Shown: positions 45,334-54,182, counted from the first letter of the stretch. The stretch: 64,000 bases of DNA from Vibrio sp. HA2012 (GCF_002812955.1 NZ_PFXK01000002.1:372001-436000), one strand, 5' to 3'. Numbers and translations: made by a program. Notes: generated by a model not told the origin, from the letters alone.

Positions 45334-46046
45334 TGGGAATAGGTCCGGGCGGACTGGAGATGATGACTGGTCAGGCAAAAGCCGCTATTGAAGAGGCAGA
45401 TGTTATTGTCGGATACAAGACCTACACCCATCTGGTGAAAGCACTTGTGGGAGATAAACCGGTAGTAAAAACAGGAATGTGTAAAGAAGTCGAGCGGTGT
45501 CAGGCAGCGCTGGAAATGGCTCAGGCAGGAAAAACTGTGGCGTTGATCAGTAGTGGGGATGCCGGAATTTATGGCATGGCCGGGTTGATTCTGGAAATGG
45601 TAACGAAGCATGACTGGAACGTGGAAGTGAAAGTTATCCCTGGCATGACGGCTTCTATTGCTGCAGGTGCGATTCTGGGGGCACCGCTTATGCACGACTT
45701 TTGCCATATCAGTCTGAGTGATCTGCTGACTCCATGGGCGATCATCGAGAAACGTATTATCGCAGCAGCTGAAGCGGATTTTGTTACCTGTTTTTATAAT
45801 CCGCGCAGCCGGGGACGGGAAGGGCATCTTAAACAGGCGTTTGAACTGATGTCGCCATATAAGGGACCACAGACTCCGGTTGGGATCGTAAAAGAAGCAG
45901 GACGCCGCAAAGAAGCCAAATGGATCACTACATTTGCGGAGATGGATTTTGAACGGGTGGATATGCGGACAATGGTCATTGTCGGGAATCAATCTACTTA
46001 TATTGATCAGGGACTGATGATCACCCCCAGAGGATATCTGTTGTGA
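45321..46046 (+). CDS. cbiH: Cobalt-precorrin-3B C17-methyltransferase
   Basis: A 241-residue tetrapyrrole methylase that performs ring contraction with C17 methylation. It contains [67 protein letters not shown] and VTCFYNPRSRGREGHL. No iron-sulfur extension is present, as in Salmonella CbiH. It overlaps cbiG by 13 nt and cbiJ by 4 nt. Confidence 0.95.
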   Translation: MLYVVGIGPGGLEMMTGQAKAAIEEADVIVGYKTYTHLVKALVGDKPVVKTGMCKEVERCQAALEMAQAGKTVALISSGDAGIYGMAGLILEMVTKHDWNVEVKVIPGMTASIAAGAILGAPLMHDFCHISLSDLLTPWAIIEKRIIAAAEADFVTCFYNPRSRGREGHLKQAFELMSPYKGPQTPVGIVKEAGRRKEAKWITTFAEMDFERVDMRTMVIVGNQSTYIDQGLMITPRGYLL

Positions 46047-46825
46047 GACCGGTGCATGTTCTTGTGTTTGGCGGCACATCTGATGCGGTTGATATTTGTC
46101 GGGTTCTTGAATCTAATGCTGTCCGTTATACCTTATCTGTTGCAACTCAGGAAGGAAGACATATGGCGCAAGGTTTGAAAGGAACCGTCATTGATGGGCG
46201 TTTATCAGAACAGGCAATGAGTGGATGGATGACTGGTAATGGTGTCGATATGGTTATTGATGCGGCACACCCTTATGCTCAGATATTGCGCCAGACTATT
46301 CTGTCAGTTTGCTGTTTACTTGATTGTCCAGTGCTCCGTTATGAACGCCCTGGTGCAGAAGGTATACCGGAACATCCTCTGATTACTAGAGTGTCGAATG
46401 TTGAAGAAGCCTGCCGGAGTATCAGTGTTGGATCGGAAAAAGTGCTGTTGACGACAGGGAGTAAGGATCTGAAAGCATTCTGTTCTCAACTGCCGGATAC
46501 CATACTGTACGTAAGGGTACTGCCAACCTCAGGTGTAATTGCCGGATGTGAAGAACTTGGTCTGGGGATTGACAACATTATCGCTATGAAAGGTCCGTTC
46601 AGCCGGGCAATGAATCATGCTTTGTATCAGATGATTCAGCCAGATGTTGTCATTACCAAAGAGTCAGGTCAGGCAGGGGGATTTGCGGAAAAAATTCTTC
46701 CCTGCATTGAACTGGGTATTAAGTGCATTGTGATTGAACGTCCGGAACAGGTGCTATCGAGCCAGTATACGGATGTTCTGAGCAGCATTGATAAATGTGC
46801 GGCATTATTTCGTCACTGGAAGTAA
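46043..46825 (+). CDS. cbiJ: Cobalt-precorrin-6A reductase
   Basis: A 260-residue reductase of the CbiJ/CobK family. It starts with GTG (overlap GTGA with the cbiH stop), encoding VRPVHVLVFGGTSDAVDIC with formyl-Met as first residue. DMVIDAAHPYAQILRQ, RYERPGAEG, VLLTTGSKDLKAF and VITKESGQAGGFAEKI are family hallmarks. It uses NAD(P)H to reduce the macrocycle. It ends 14 nt before cbiK. Confidence 0.93.
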   Translation: MRPVHVLVFGGTSDAVDICRVLESNAVRYTLSVATQEGRHMAQGLKGTVIDGRLSEQAMSGWMTGNGVDMVIDAAHPYAQILRQTILSVCCLLDCPVLRYERPGAEGIPEHPLITRVSNVEEACRSISVGSEKVLLTTGSKDLKAFCSQLPDTILYVRVLPTSGVIAGCEELGLGIDNIIAMKGPFSRAMNHALYQMIQPDVVITKESGQAGGFAEKILPCIELGIKCIVIERPEQVLSSQYTDVLSSIDKCAALFRHWK

Positions 46826-46839
46826 CAGGAATATCTCAT

Positions 46840-47643
46840 ATGAAAAAAGCATTACTTATTATCAGCTTCGGCACCAGTTATCCGGGGGCAAGAAAACTGA
46901 ATATTGATGCCTGTGAAAAAGAACTGGCACAACATTATCCCGACCGGGACTGTTTTCGTGCGTTTACCTCATCCATGATAATTCGGAAGTTATCTCAGCG
47001 TGACGGGCTGGACATTGACACCCCTCAGCAGGCACTGGAACGTCTGAAAAGAGAAGGCTACAGGGATGTGTTGATTCAGTCTTTACATATTATCAATGGA
47101 GATGAATACGATAAAATTGTTCGTCAGGTGGAGAACTATCAAAGCATATTCGACTACCTTCAGCTTGGTTTGCCGCTTTTGAGTGGTATAGAGGATTATG
47201 AACAACTGATCGGGGCGGTTAAATGCCAGTCTCCGGCATTACTGGCCGATGAACGTCTGGTATTGATGGGACACGGTGCAACCCATCATGCGTTTTCTGC
47301 TTATGCCTGTCTGGATCATATGATGCGGAGTAAAGGACTGCCTTTTATTGTTGGGGCGGTGGAAAGTTATCCGGAGATTGATACCGTGATTAAGCGACTT
47401 ATACAAGAGAAGGTTCGAAAAGTGTACCTGATGCCTCTTATGTTAGTAGCGGGGGATCATGCGATTAATGATATGGCTTCCGATGAAACGGATTCCTGGA
47501 AAACGCTGATCTGGAATGCGGGTATTGAAGCTGAACCAATCGTTCAGGGATTAGGGGAGAATCCTAAGATCCGGGGAATGTTTGTGCAGCATCTGAAGGC
47601 TGCCGCCGGGAAGATTTGTCTGCCAGAGGATAAGGTCGCGTGA
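46840..47643 (+). CDS. cbiK: Sirohydrochlorin cobaltochelatase
   Basis: A 267-residue class II chelatase that inserts Co2+ into sirohydrochlorin, the committing step of the anaerobic pathway. The start MKKALLIISFGTSYPGAR fits CbiK. Metal-binding His residues lie in LMGHGATHHAFSAY and LMLVAGDHAINDM. There is no signal peptide, unlike CbiKP of sulfate reducers. It overlaps cbiL by 1 nt. No cobalt importer is encoded in the window to supply it. Confidence 0.95.
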   Translation: MKKALLIISFGTSYPGARKLNIDACEKELAQHYPDRDCFRAFTSSMIIRKLSQRDGLDIDTPQQALERLKREGYRDVLIQSLHIINGDEYDKIVRQVENYQSIFDYLQLGLPLLSGIEDYEQLIGAVKCQSPALLADERLVLMGHGATHHAFSAYACLDHMMRSKGLPFIVGAVESYPEIDTVIKRLIQEKVRKVYLMPLMLVAGDHAINDMASDETDSWKTLIWNAGIEAEPIVQGLGENPKIRGMFVQHLKAAAGKICLPEDKVA

Positions 47644-48392
47644 TGCAGGGAAAGTTGTATGCCATCGGAACCGGTCCGGGAGCGAGTGACTTGATCACTG
47701 TCAGGGCTGCAAGGTTACTGGAAAAACTGGATGTACTTTATGCACCGGTCGGACGTAAGGGGTCAAGCAGTCTGGCTTTATCGATTGTTGAAGAATACCT
47801 GGGGGAATCGATTCAGATTAAAGAGCAGCATTTCCCCATGACAGCAAATACAGCAGAAAAGCAGCAGGTATGGGATGAGGTCGCAGACGAAATTAAAACG
47901 GACGTTACATCAGGAAAGCAGGTAGGATTTATCACTTTAGGTGACAGCATGCTGTTTAGCACCTGGGTGTTTTTGCTGGAACGTCTGTTGCACCAGATTG
48001 ATATTGATGTGATACCGGGGATCACGTCGTTTTCTGCTATCGCGTCACAGGCACAGTTTCCTCTGTGTATGGAACAGCAGTCACTGGCTGTTATGCCGTG
48101 TACGGCAGAGCCGGATGTTCTTCGTTCTGCTTTGAAAAACCATGAATGTGTTGTGCTGATGAAAGTGTATGGACGTTTTGTTCAGATTCGTCAGTTGCTG
48201 GATGAACTTGATCTGCTGGATCACGCGATCCTTATGGCAAATGCCTCTATGCAAAGTGAAATCTGTTATTTCGATCTTCGAGTACTCAGTCCGGAAGATA
48301 CTCTTCCGTATTTCTCAACCATTCTGGTGAATAAAACCAGAATGGGCAGTTCCATTAAAAAAAGCGCTGAACCTGATTTTGTGGTGGATTAA
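47643..48392 (+). CDS. cbiL: Cobalt-precorrin-2 C20-methyltransferase
   Basis: A 249-residue class III methylase. The start MQGKLYAIGTGPGASDLIT aligns with CbiL; the ATG at 47643 is preferred to a GTG at 47640. VGFITLGDSMLFSTWVFL, IPGITSFSAIASQAQFPL and VVLMKVYGRF are family motifs. cobS begins 6 nt after it. In Salmonella the genes cbiMNQOP lie at this exact place, so they are missing here. Confidence 0.94.
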   Translation: MQGKLYAIGTGPGASDLITVRAARLLEKLDVLYAPVGRKGSSSLALSIVEEYLGESIQIKEQHFPMTANTAEKQQVWDEVADEIKTDVTSGKQVGFITLGDSMLFSTWVFLLERLLHQIDIDVIPGITSFSAIASQAQFPLCMEQQSLAVMPCTAEPDVLRSALKNHECVVLMKVYGRFVQIRQLLDELDLLDHAILMANASMQSEICYFDLRVLSPEDTLPYFSTILVNKTRMGSSIKKSAEPDFVVD

Positions 48393-48398
48393 CTTGCT

Positions 48399-49157
48399 AT
48401 GAAAACCTTTTTAGTTACGCTGCAGTTTATGAGCCGTCTGCCTGTACCGCAGAGGTGGACCCGGGATTTTGATTTTGACAATACCCATAAAGGTATTATC
48501 TGCTTCCCGTGGGTAGGGCTGATTCTCGGGGGAATCGCTTCTGTGGTGGTAACGAACTTTGCCGGAATTCTGAACTGGAATAGCCTGTTAAGTGCTGCGA
48601 TCTATGTGTTTTTGCTGGCTCTGCTAACGGGGGGCTTTCATCTGGATGGGTTGGCTGATACTGCTGACGGTATCTTTTCTGCCCGGGCACCGGAACGTAT
48701 GCTGGAGATCATGAAAGATAGCCGGCTGGGGACCCATGGTGCTCTTGCTCTGTTTTTTGTTCTGACGCTAAAAATACTGGCGCTTGCACAAGTACTACAG
48801 CAATTCCCTGATAAGGCCTTACCTGTCATGATCCTGACGCCGCTTATCGGCCGGACTCTGATGTCTCTACTGATGTATAAGCAGCATTATGCCCGGGAAT
48901 CCGGACTGGGGCATCTCTACATTAATAGAATCTCCCTGGCACATTTGTGGATAACATTAATGACCGCAGCTGTCATGGCAGGAGTCATTCTCGGCTGGAG
49001 AGGGGTGTTTGGCCTTCTTCTGACAGGTTTGTTGTGCCTGTTGTATCGTCGTTATATCAACCGGGTGATTGGGGGGCAAACAGGGGATACTCTGGGCGCT
49101 GGTAATGAACTATCAGAACTCTGTTTTTTGTTGATAATGATCAGCATATACGGATAA
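48399..49157 (+). CDS. cobS: Adenosylcobinamide-GDP ribazoletransferase (cobalamin synthase)
   Basis: A 252-residue multi-pass inner-membrane enzyme that joins AdoCbi-GDP to alpha-ribazole (phosphate). The Mg2+-binding motif is GGFHLDGLADTADGIFS, followed by RMLEIMKDSRLGTHGALAL and later GGQTGDTLGAGNELSEL, all canonical. It is followed by cobT after 38 nt with GGAAAGAG upstream of that gene. Confidence 0.95.
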   Translation: MKTFLVTLQFMSRLPVPQRWTRDFDFDNTHKGIICFPWVGLILGGIASVVVTNFAGILNWNSLLSAAIYVFLLALLTGGFHLDGLADTADGIFSARAPERMLEIMKDSRLGTHGALALFFVLTLKILALAQVLQQFPDKALPVMILTPLIGRTLMSLLMYKQHYARESGLGHLYINRISLAHLWITLMTAAVMAGVILGWRGVFGLLLTGLLCLLYRRYINRVIGGQTGDTLGAGNELSELCFLLIMISIYG

Positions 49158-49195
49158 ACAGGCGATAGCCTTTAAGTAATGGAAAGAGAAAAATA

Positions 49196-50275
49196 ATGAC
49201 GCAATTACTATGTGAATCCAACTTACTATGTGAACTCAAAAAGTCTATCTTGCCTGTTGACGAAAACGTCAGGCAATCTGCCCGGGAGCATGTTGACCAA
49301 CTGTTTAAGCCGATTGGCAGCCTTGGTCTGCTGGAAGATTTGGCTTGCCAGCTGGCGGCTATTTACCGCACTACAGACTGGAAGACAGGATCCAAAAAGA
49401 TCTTTGTAATGGCTGCTGATCATGGCGTATTTCATGAAGGTGTTGCATCCAGTCCTCAGGTGATAACGGCCATGCAGGCCATGAATCACCTGAAAGGAAC
49501 TACCGGGGTTTGTGCTATCGGTTATGCCAATAATGTTCAGGTTGAGATGATTGACGTAGGTATTGATTGTGATCCTATCGAAGGTATTACGGATATGAAG
49601 GTTGCCCGAGGGTGCGGAAATATTCTGAAAGTGCCGGCAATGACTTACCATCAGGCAGAAATGCTGATCCTGAATACGGCAAATCATGTAATGCAGGCTA
49701 TCGAAAATGAAGGACTCAGCGTAATTGGTGTTGGAGAGCTGGGCATCGCAAATACCACGCCAGCAGCTGCAATTGTAAGTGTGGTTACTGGGCACGATCC
49801 GGAGGAAGTGGTGGGGTTGGGAGCGAATCTTCCTGCTCACCAATTGCAGCATAAAGTGAATGTAGTGATGGCCGCAATCGCTGAACGGGCACCAGATCCG
49901 GAAGATGCCGTAGATATTATGGCTAAAGTCGGTGGGTTTGATTTAGCTGCGATGACAGGCGCAATGCTAGGGGCTGCGGCTATGAAAACGCCGGTCGTTT
50001 TGGATGGTTTTCTTTCTTATGCCTCTGCGTTGATTGCGTGTCTGCTTGAACCTAAGGTGGCCGGATATCTGGTTCCGTCACATCAGTCAGCAGAAAAAGG
50101 GGCGGCAGTGGCTCTGGCGCATATGAAACTCCGGCCTTATATCCACATGAATTTACGTTTGGGGGAAGGCAGTGGTGCGGCTTTGGCTATGCCATTTATT
50201 GACGCTGCGCATGCCATGTATCACCGGATGTGTACCATTCAGGACAATGGGGTAGAGCTGCCTGAACCGGCATAA
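49196..50275 (+). CDS. cobT: Nicotinate-nucleotide--dimethylbenzimidazole phosphoribosyltransferase
   Basis: A 359-residue enzyme that activates the lower ligand base to alpha-ribazole phosphate. Segments are DQLFKPIGSLGLLEDLACQL, VMAADHGVFHEGVASSPQVI, GELGIANTTPAAAI, and the catalytic Glu in RLGEGSGAALAMPFIDAA. Last gene of the cobalamin operon, followed by a strong hairpin. The natural lower base is not revealed by this gene alone. Confidence 0.96.
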   Translation: MTQLLCESNLLCELKKSILPVDENVRQSAREHVDQLFKPIGSLGLLEDLACQLAAIYRTTDWKTGSKKIFVMAADHGVFHEGVASSPQVITAMQAMNHLKGTTGVCAIGYANNVQVEMIDVGIDCDPIEGITDMKVARGCGNILKVPAMTYHQAEMLILNTANHVMQAIENEGLSVIGVGELGIANTTPAAAIVSVVTGHDPEEVVGLGANLPAHQLQHKVNVVMAAIAERAPDPEDAVDIMAKVGGFDLAAMTGAMLGAAAMKTPVVLDGFLSYASALIACLLEPKVAGYLVPSHQSAEKGAAVALAHMKLRPYIHMNLRLGEGSGAALAMPFIDAAHAMYHRMCTIQDNGVELPEPA

Positions 50276-50298
50276 TGTATTGCCTGAATAGCACCAAC

Positions 50299-50330
50299 AG
50301 CCCGGTGAAAATTACCGGGCTTTGTATTTG
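50299..50330. terminator. Terminator after cobT, shared with the convergent porin-like gene
   Basis: AGCCCGGT (50299-50306) pairs with ACCGGGCT (50314-50321), followed by TTGTATTTG. It lies 24 nt after the cobT stop and 5-36 nt from the stop of the convergent outer-membrane protein gene. Confidence 0.8.
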
Positions 50331-50334
50331 AGGA

Positions 50335-50871
50335 TCAGTACTGGAAACGCACAGCCATCAGGAACTGTGAACCGTATAGTCCATTATTTCGGATACTGGC
50401 ACCCAGAACCAGTTGCTGAGTAGAGTAAAAACGACCACCTACTTCATAAATAGTGTGGTTGTCGTCGTCTTCAACCAACTGGCCGATTTTTGCATGAGCT
50501 TCAACATTGTCGTAGAACCAGATACGGGGACCGATATTGAATTCAGTCATAAAGGTTTCCCCAACCGCATCATCTTCAGCTGTTTTTACGTTATGGATAA
50601 GCATTTGTCCCTGAATATCCATAAAACTGCCCATAGGACCGTTAAAACCGACACCACCGGCAATATCCCAGTCACCTTCAAATTCACTATCTGCTTTAAT
50701 AACAAAGTGGGAATTTTCAGTAAATTGTGTCGTAAATTCGCCACCAGCAGTTGTCGGACTACCACCGAGACGGAAATCAACGGAGTTATAGTTGAAGTTA
50801 TTAGCGTATAAACAGGAAGAGAAAAGCGACGCTACACCCAGTAAGGCAAGTGACCGGAAAGAAAATGACAT
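50335..50871 (-). CDS. Putative outer-membrane beta-barrel protein
   Basis: A 178-residue exported protein with signal peptide MSFSFRSLALLGVASLFSSC, cleavage probably after LYA. The mature part alternates hydrophobic and polar residues (FNYNSVDFRLGG, HFVIKADSEFEGDW, FMTEFNIGPRIWF) and ends with an aromatic residue (AVRFQY), the usual signal for barrel assembly. It likely forms a small 8-strand barrel. I do not recognise the specific family. Confidence 0.65.
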   Translation of the reverse strand: MSFSFRSLALLGVASLFSSCLYANNFNYNSVDFRLGGSPTTAGGEFTTQFTENSHFVIKADSEFEGDWDIAGGVGFNGPMGSFMDIQGQMLIHNVKTAEDDAVGETFMTEFNIGPRIWFYDNVEAHAKIGQLVEDDDNHTIYEVGGRFYSTQQLVLGASIRNNGLYGSQFLMAVRFQY

Positions 50872-50986
50872 GAAAACTCCATATATTAAAAAACGTCAAC
50901 ACTGTTAAATCCTAGCAAAAAACAAGCCATATAAAAGGTTTTTGTCTCAGAATAACTTGTCGGTTGCGGAAGTGGTAAGCTTCCGG

Positions 50987-51030
50987 CTGATATCAGGGCG
51001 TGGTTTGTCTGGCCTTTGTCCTGATATCAG
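50987..51030. repeat. Two copies of a 10-bp perfect palindrome
   Basis: CTGATATCAG occurs at 50987-50996 and again at 51021-51030. Each copy is self-complementary, so they form both direct and inverted repeats spaced by 24 bp. They lie between the outer-membrane protein gene promoter and the 3' end of the DUF3069-like gene. They may be paired operator sites or a stem at the mRNA 3' end. Confidence 0.45.
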
Positions 51031-51047
51031 TCGAAGAGCTGCGGCTC

Positions 51048-51485
51048 TTACTTTTTAAAGACGTCAATAAAGTCCCGTTTCAGAATTGGATCCCGGCGGG
51101 CTTTTTTAACCTGTTTAACCATATCCTTAACACAGTTATATAGAACCTGATCAAGTAGCTGAGCCCGATAATGTTCCTGTTCTTCATCACTCATCGTCTT
51201 CGGCAGATTCAGTGTATTCGCTTCTTCCATAAAACTGACGCCAGCAAATGCCTGACTGGTGGAAACCAGCGCATGGAATTGTTCAAAGTTATCCAGAATA
51301 TTCTGAGCACTGGCTGGCATTTGGTCCCAGGCCTCTCTTACGACTTCTTCTGACGCTTCGTGAATAGACACTACCATTCCGATCATTTGTTCCGGTATTT
51401 CATCGTATTCGATTACCGTACGCAGCTCTGCAGAAACTGTTTCAAGATCGATTTTGGCGATATTTTCATTATTGTTGTCAGACAT
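51048..51485 (-). CDS. Conserved Vibrionaceae protein, DUF3069-like
   Basis: A 145-residue acidic, helical cytoplasmic protein without signal or membrane segments. It includes EVVREAWDQMPASAQNILD and CVKDMVKQVKKARRDPILK. From memory it resembles the DUF3069 family, which in V. cholerae is also encoded beside a cold-shock gene, but this is not verified. Function unknown. It lies downstream of the cold-shock gene on the same strand, beyond a terminator. Confidence 0.6.
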   Translation of the reverse strand: MSDNNNENIAKIDLETVSAELRTVIEYDEIPEQMIGMVVSIHEASEEVVREAWDQMPASAQNILDNFEQFHALVSTSQAFAGVSFMEEANTLNLPKTMSDEEQEHYRAQLLDQVLYNCVKDMVKQVKKARRDPILKRDFIDVFKK

Positions 51486-51553
51486 AAATATTACTCAGTT
51501 ATAAAAAATGTCATCCTAAAAAGAAAAGATCATGAATACAAGAAATAGGTATG

Positions 51554-51584
51554 AAAAAAGCCACTTAAATCAAAGTGGCCTTTT
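51554..51584 (-). terminator. Terminator of the cold-shock gene
   Basis: On the minus strand GGCCACTT, a short loop and AAGTGGC are followed by TTTTTTC (51554-51560 region). The stem lies 18-45 nt after the cold-shock stop. Confidence 0.8.
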
Positions 51585-51601
51585 AATTGATTCGAAGTGT
51601 A

Positions 51602-51814
51602 TCAGATGGCACTGACATCTTCTGCTTGCGGACCTTTCTGGCCGTTAGTTACAACAAAGGTAACTCGTTGCCCGTCCTGCAAATTACGACGGCCTGTACC
51701 GTTAATAGCCGAGAAGTGAACGAATACGTCTTTACCGCCGTTTTCTGGTGTAATAAAGCCGAATCCCTTATCCTGGTTAAACCACTTTACAGTGCCATTG
51801 ATTTTCTGACTCAT
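51602..51814 (-). CDS. Cold-shock domain protein (CspA family)
   Basis: A 70-residue single-domain RNA/ssDNA-binding protein. RNP1 is KGFGFI and RNP2 is VFVHFSAI; the N-terminus [19 protein letters not shown] is typical. I start at 51814 (GAG about 8 nt upstream), not the in-frame ATG at 51832. The gap upstream to the diguanylate cyclase gene likely contains a long 5' leader of the kind Csp genes use, but I see no defined element. Confidence 0.92.
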   Translation of the reverse strand: MSQKINGTVKWFNQDKGFGFITPENGGKDVFVHFSAINGTGRRNLQDGQRVTFVVTNGQKGPQAEDVSAI

Positions 51815-51937
51815 AATAAACTCTATATCCATGTAAATATTGATGCTAATTGCATCAAATATTTACACTACAATAACAATTAGTGATCTTCCAGTGAAAA
51901 TAGTGTGATATTTAAACTCTGTGATCTATGCGATTGT

Positions 51938-53164
51938 TTATACGGAAACCTGATTTCTGCCACCTTTTTTCGCCCGATATAGCGCTTCATCAGCGGCTTT
52001 TATAACCTTCTGTGGTTTTTTTATTTCAGAGCTGTCCGCCAGACCAATACTGATAGTTACATTTACCGATTTATTTTTAGCCGAGTTTCCTCTCTGTTTG
52101 GTGCCGTCAGTATGGTTCTTGGGACGTTCCGCCTGATTGCGCAGAATCATCTGATAGTCTGCAATACTTTCACGCAGTTCTTCAAGATAATCAATCGCAT
52201 CATCGGCATATTTACCCTTAAAAAGAACAGTAAATTCTTCTCCGCCGTAGCGAAATACCTTTGCCCGCCCGCCAACCTGAGTCATTTTACTGGCGACCAG
52301 TTTCAGCACGTCATCACCGGTATCATGTCCGTGGGTATCATTGAACTTTTTGAAATGGTCCACATCAAGCATGGCTATTGAATATTTTTTTCCAAGGTGA
52401 GTCAGCTCAGTTTCTAAGGCTCTTCGTCCCGGGATCCCGGTAAGCTGATCAACGTAAGCCAGCTCATGACTGGTAGTGATAATACCACTGATCAACAGTA
52501 TGCCAGCCAGCGAAAACAGCACGCTGGAAATATAAGGTTGCTGGAACATAGCAAATGTCAGCCCTGATAGCAGCAGGCAGCTGTATACGGCAACATCGAG
52601 TGTTCGGTTCAGTTTTAGTACGGCAATACCTGTAGCGCACACAATGACAAAATTGTACAGAACGACCAGTAATGGAAGTTTAGATATTTCCGGTACGGAA
52701 AAAAGCCATCCATTCCACAGGGAATCAGCCCCGGCTTCCTGATAGTAATTGACGGTAAAAATACTCCAGCCGCACATACAACCCAGCAGGCAGGTATAAA
52801 TAAATCCGGTCAGAGAGAAAAAACGTTTCTCGGGAAATGCGTAAACAATGATACAAGCTACCGGCAGAATAAAAGCCAGAATCGAGAACTCCAGCTTGGT
52901 GGTTCCGGCAGAAAGTGGCGTTTGTAGCCGTTCCTGAATAACATAGTATGCAATGCCCATTGCCAGAGCGATCATACCTATTCGTCCCTGATTAAACCCC
53001 TGACAGAGTGCCAGAGAAACACCAAACAGAATGTATGGCAGCATGTCGACAATGCCGGGATTTGACTGAATAAGAAGACTTGTATTACCGTGGCTCAGCA
53101 GCAATGCCGCGGCGAGAGCTACAGGAAAAGAGAAGCGGAAAATGTTTGAATGAATTAATGGCAT
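51938..53164 (-). CDS. Membrane-bound diguanylate cyclase (GGDEF)
   Basis: A 408-residue protein. About eight transmembrane helices fill residues 10-230, and a C-terminal GGDEF domain follows. The active site is GGEEF (residues 307-311), so it should be able to make c-di-GMP. The RxxD inhibitory site expected just before it is absent (GGRAKVFRYGGEEF). An unusually basic insertion (RNQAERPKNHTDGTKQRGN) sits before the last conserved strand VNVTISIGLA. The N-terminal helices might sense a membrane-soluble or envelope signal. Confidence 0.88.
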   Translation of the reverse strand: MPLIHSNIFRFSFPVALAAALLLSHGNTSLLIQSNPGIVDMLPYILFGVSLALCQGFNQGRIGMIALAMGIAYYVIQERLQTPLSAGTTKLEFSILAFILPVACIIVYAFPEKRFFSLTGFIYTCLLGCMCGWSIFTVNYYQEAGADSLWNGWLFSVPEISKLPLLVVLYNFVIVCATGIAVLKLNRTLDVAVYSCLLLSGLTFAMFQQPYISSVLFSLAGILLISGIITTSHELAYVDQLTGIPGRRALETELTHLGKKYSIAMLDVDHFKKFNDTHGHDTGDDVLKLVASKMTQVGGRAKVFRYGGEEFTVLFKGKYADDAIDYLEELRESIADYQMILRNQAERPKNHTDGTKQRGNSAKNKSVNVTISIGLADSSEIKKPQKVIKAADEALYRAKKGGRNQVSV

Positions 53165-53398
53165 TATTACTGTATTGACGATGGTGATTAAAGTCAGTCT
53201 ATTTATTTAAAATTTCAGGAATAGGATACAGTGATTTACAGTATTTCTCATTAGATTTGTGAACTAAACTGTGGCGCAGACAACATTACTGGGATAAAGG
53301 AGCCTTGGTCGATGTGTCAGAATTTTTTCTTCCTACTATGTTGTCTAAACTGTGGCTATGATTAAGTTAGTTGGGTAAGCGAACATACGGAGAATAAC

Positions 53399-53767
53399 AT
53401 GCAGATAAGTGTTGATGTGCATAATTATATGGAAACGCTTGTAGGGTCTAAGCTTGCGAAGCTGGAATATACAAAAAAATATACGCATGAGCAGCTAGCC
53501 GATTTGGCTTGTATCGCATTGAACCAGTTACGGCCGGTTTATATTCGTTACGATATTGATTTTCTGTCCCGGTTACCGGAAGAGAAACTGGTCGCAATGC
53601 AGGAGCAGGCTATTACGGCTTTAAAAGCGGCAGAGTCATTGATTGTTGATGATCAACGTAAAAAACGTGATGACGGCGATATCCCGGTAATAATTGCAGA
53701 GCGAAGTGATGATGATGAGCTGGAATGGTATGAAGAGCCGATTATTCCAGTAAAAGGTCATAAGTAG
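53399..53767 (+). CDS. ComFB-like protein
   Basis: A 122-residue protein resembling the late-competence ComFB family. The N-terminal MQISVDVHNYMETLVGSKL and the core QLADLACIALNQLRPVYIRY, with the acidic tail, fit. ComFB-like proteins have recently been linked to c-di-nucleotide binding in some bacteria, which would be apt beside a diguanylate cyclase, but I only infer this. It starts 234 bp from the divergent cyclase gene. Confidence 0.65.
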   Translation: MQISVDVHNYMETLVGSKLAKLEYTKKYTHEQLADLACIALNQLRPVYIRYDIDFLSRLPEEKLVAMQEQAITALKAAESLIVDDQRKKRDDGDIPVIIAERSDDDELEWYEEPIIPVKGHK

Positions 53768-53809
53768 TAAGATGCTTCGTATCTGTTAAGTTGTTGTCGG
53801 GAGTATAAC

Positions 53810-54088
53810 GTGGGGTTATTTTCAAAGTTATTCGGTTCTGTAGCAAAGGAAAAACAAGTGGAGGTTGAGCCGTTTGAATATAAGAGTTTTCTGATTTATC
53901 AGGAAGCTCTGAGTGAGCACGGACAATACCGGATTGCCGGAAGAATCACCAAAGAAATTGATGGTGAGATAAAAATCCACAGATTTATTCGCTCTGATTT
54001 ACTTAGTTCGGAGCGAGATGCTAATGAGATGATGCTGAATAAAGCTAAAATGTTTATCGATCAGATGGGTGACAGCATTTTCGGCTAA
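53810..54088 (+). CDS. HlyU-like small protein (PF10115-type)
   Basis: A 92-residue protein starting with GTG, which is supported by CGGGAG 7 nt upstream. Sequence MGLFSKLFGSVAKEKQ, YKSFLIYQEALSEHGQYRIA and GRITKEIDGEIKIHRFIRSD match the small HlyU family, which is unrelated to the ArsR-type HlyU of vibrios. The molecular function is not established. It is co-directional with the ComFB-like gene (42-bp gap) and has a good terminator. Confidence 0.7.
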   Translation: MGLFSKLFGSVAKEKQVEVEPFEYKSFLIYQEALSEHGQYRIAGRITKEIDGEIKIHRFIRSDLLSSERDANEMMLNKAKMFIDQMGDSIFG

Positions 54089-54147
54089 AACGCAAGATTT
54101 TCTATGGTTTGAAATTTTGCAAACTTCTTGTTATGTATTGTCTTTTG

Positions 54148-54182
54148 AAGAGTCATTTGCACATGGGCAACTGACTCTTTTT
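54148..54182 (+). terminator. Terminator after the HlyU-like gene
   Basis: AAGAGTCA (54148-54155) pairs with TGACTCTT (54172-54179), with inner TTGC/GCAA pairing, followed by TTT. The remaining 200 bp to pntA should contain the pntAB promoter; nothing specific was recognised. Confidence 0.75.

Noticed and set aside
45324..46079. 251-codon frame antisense to cbiH
   Set aside because: It mirrors the cbiH codons; cbiH has clear family motifs and operon coupling. Similar antisense frames at 49226-49852 and 54996-55514 were rejected likewise.
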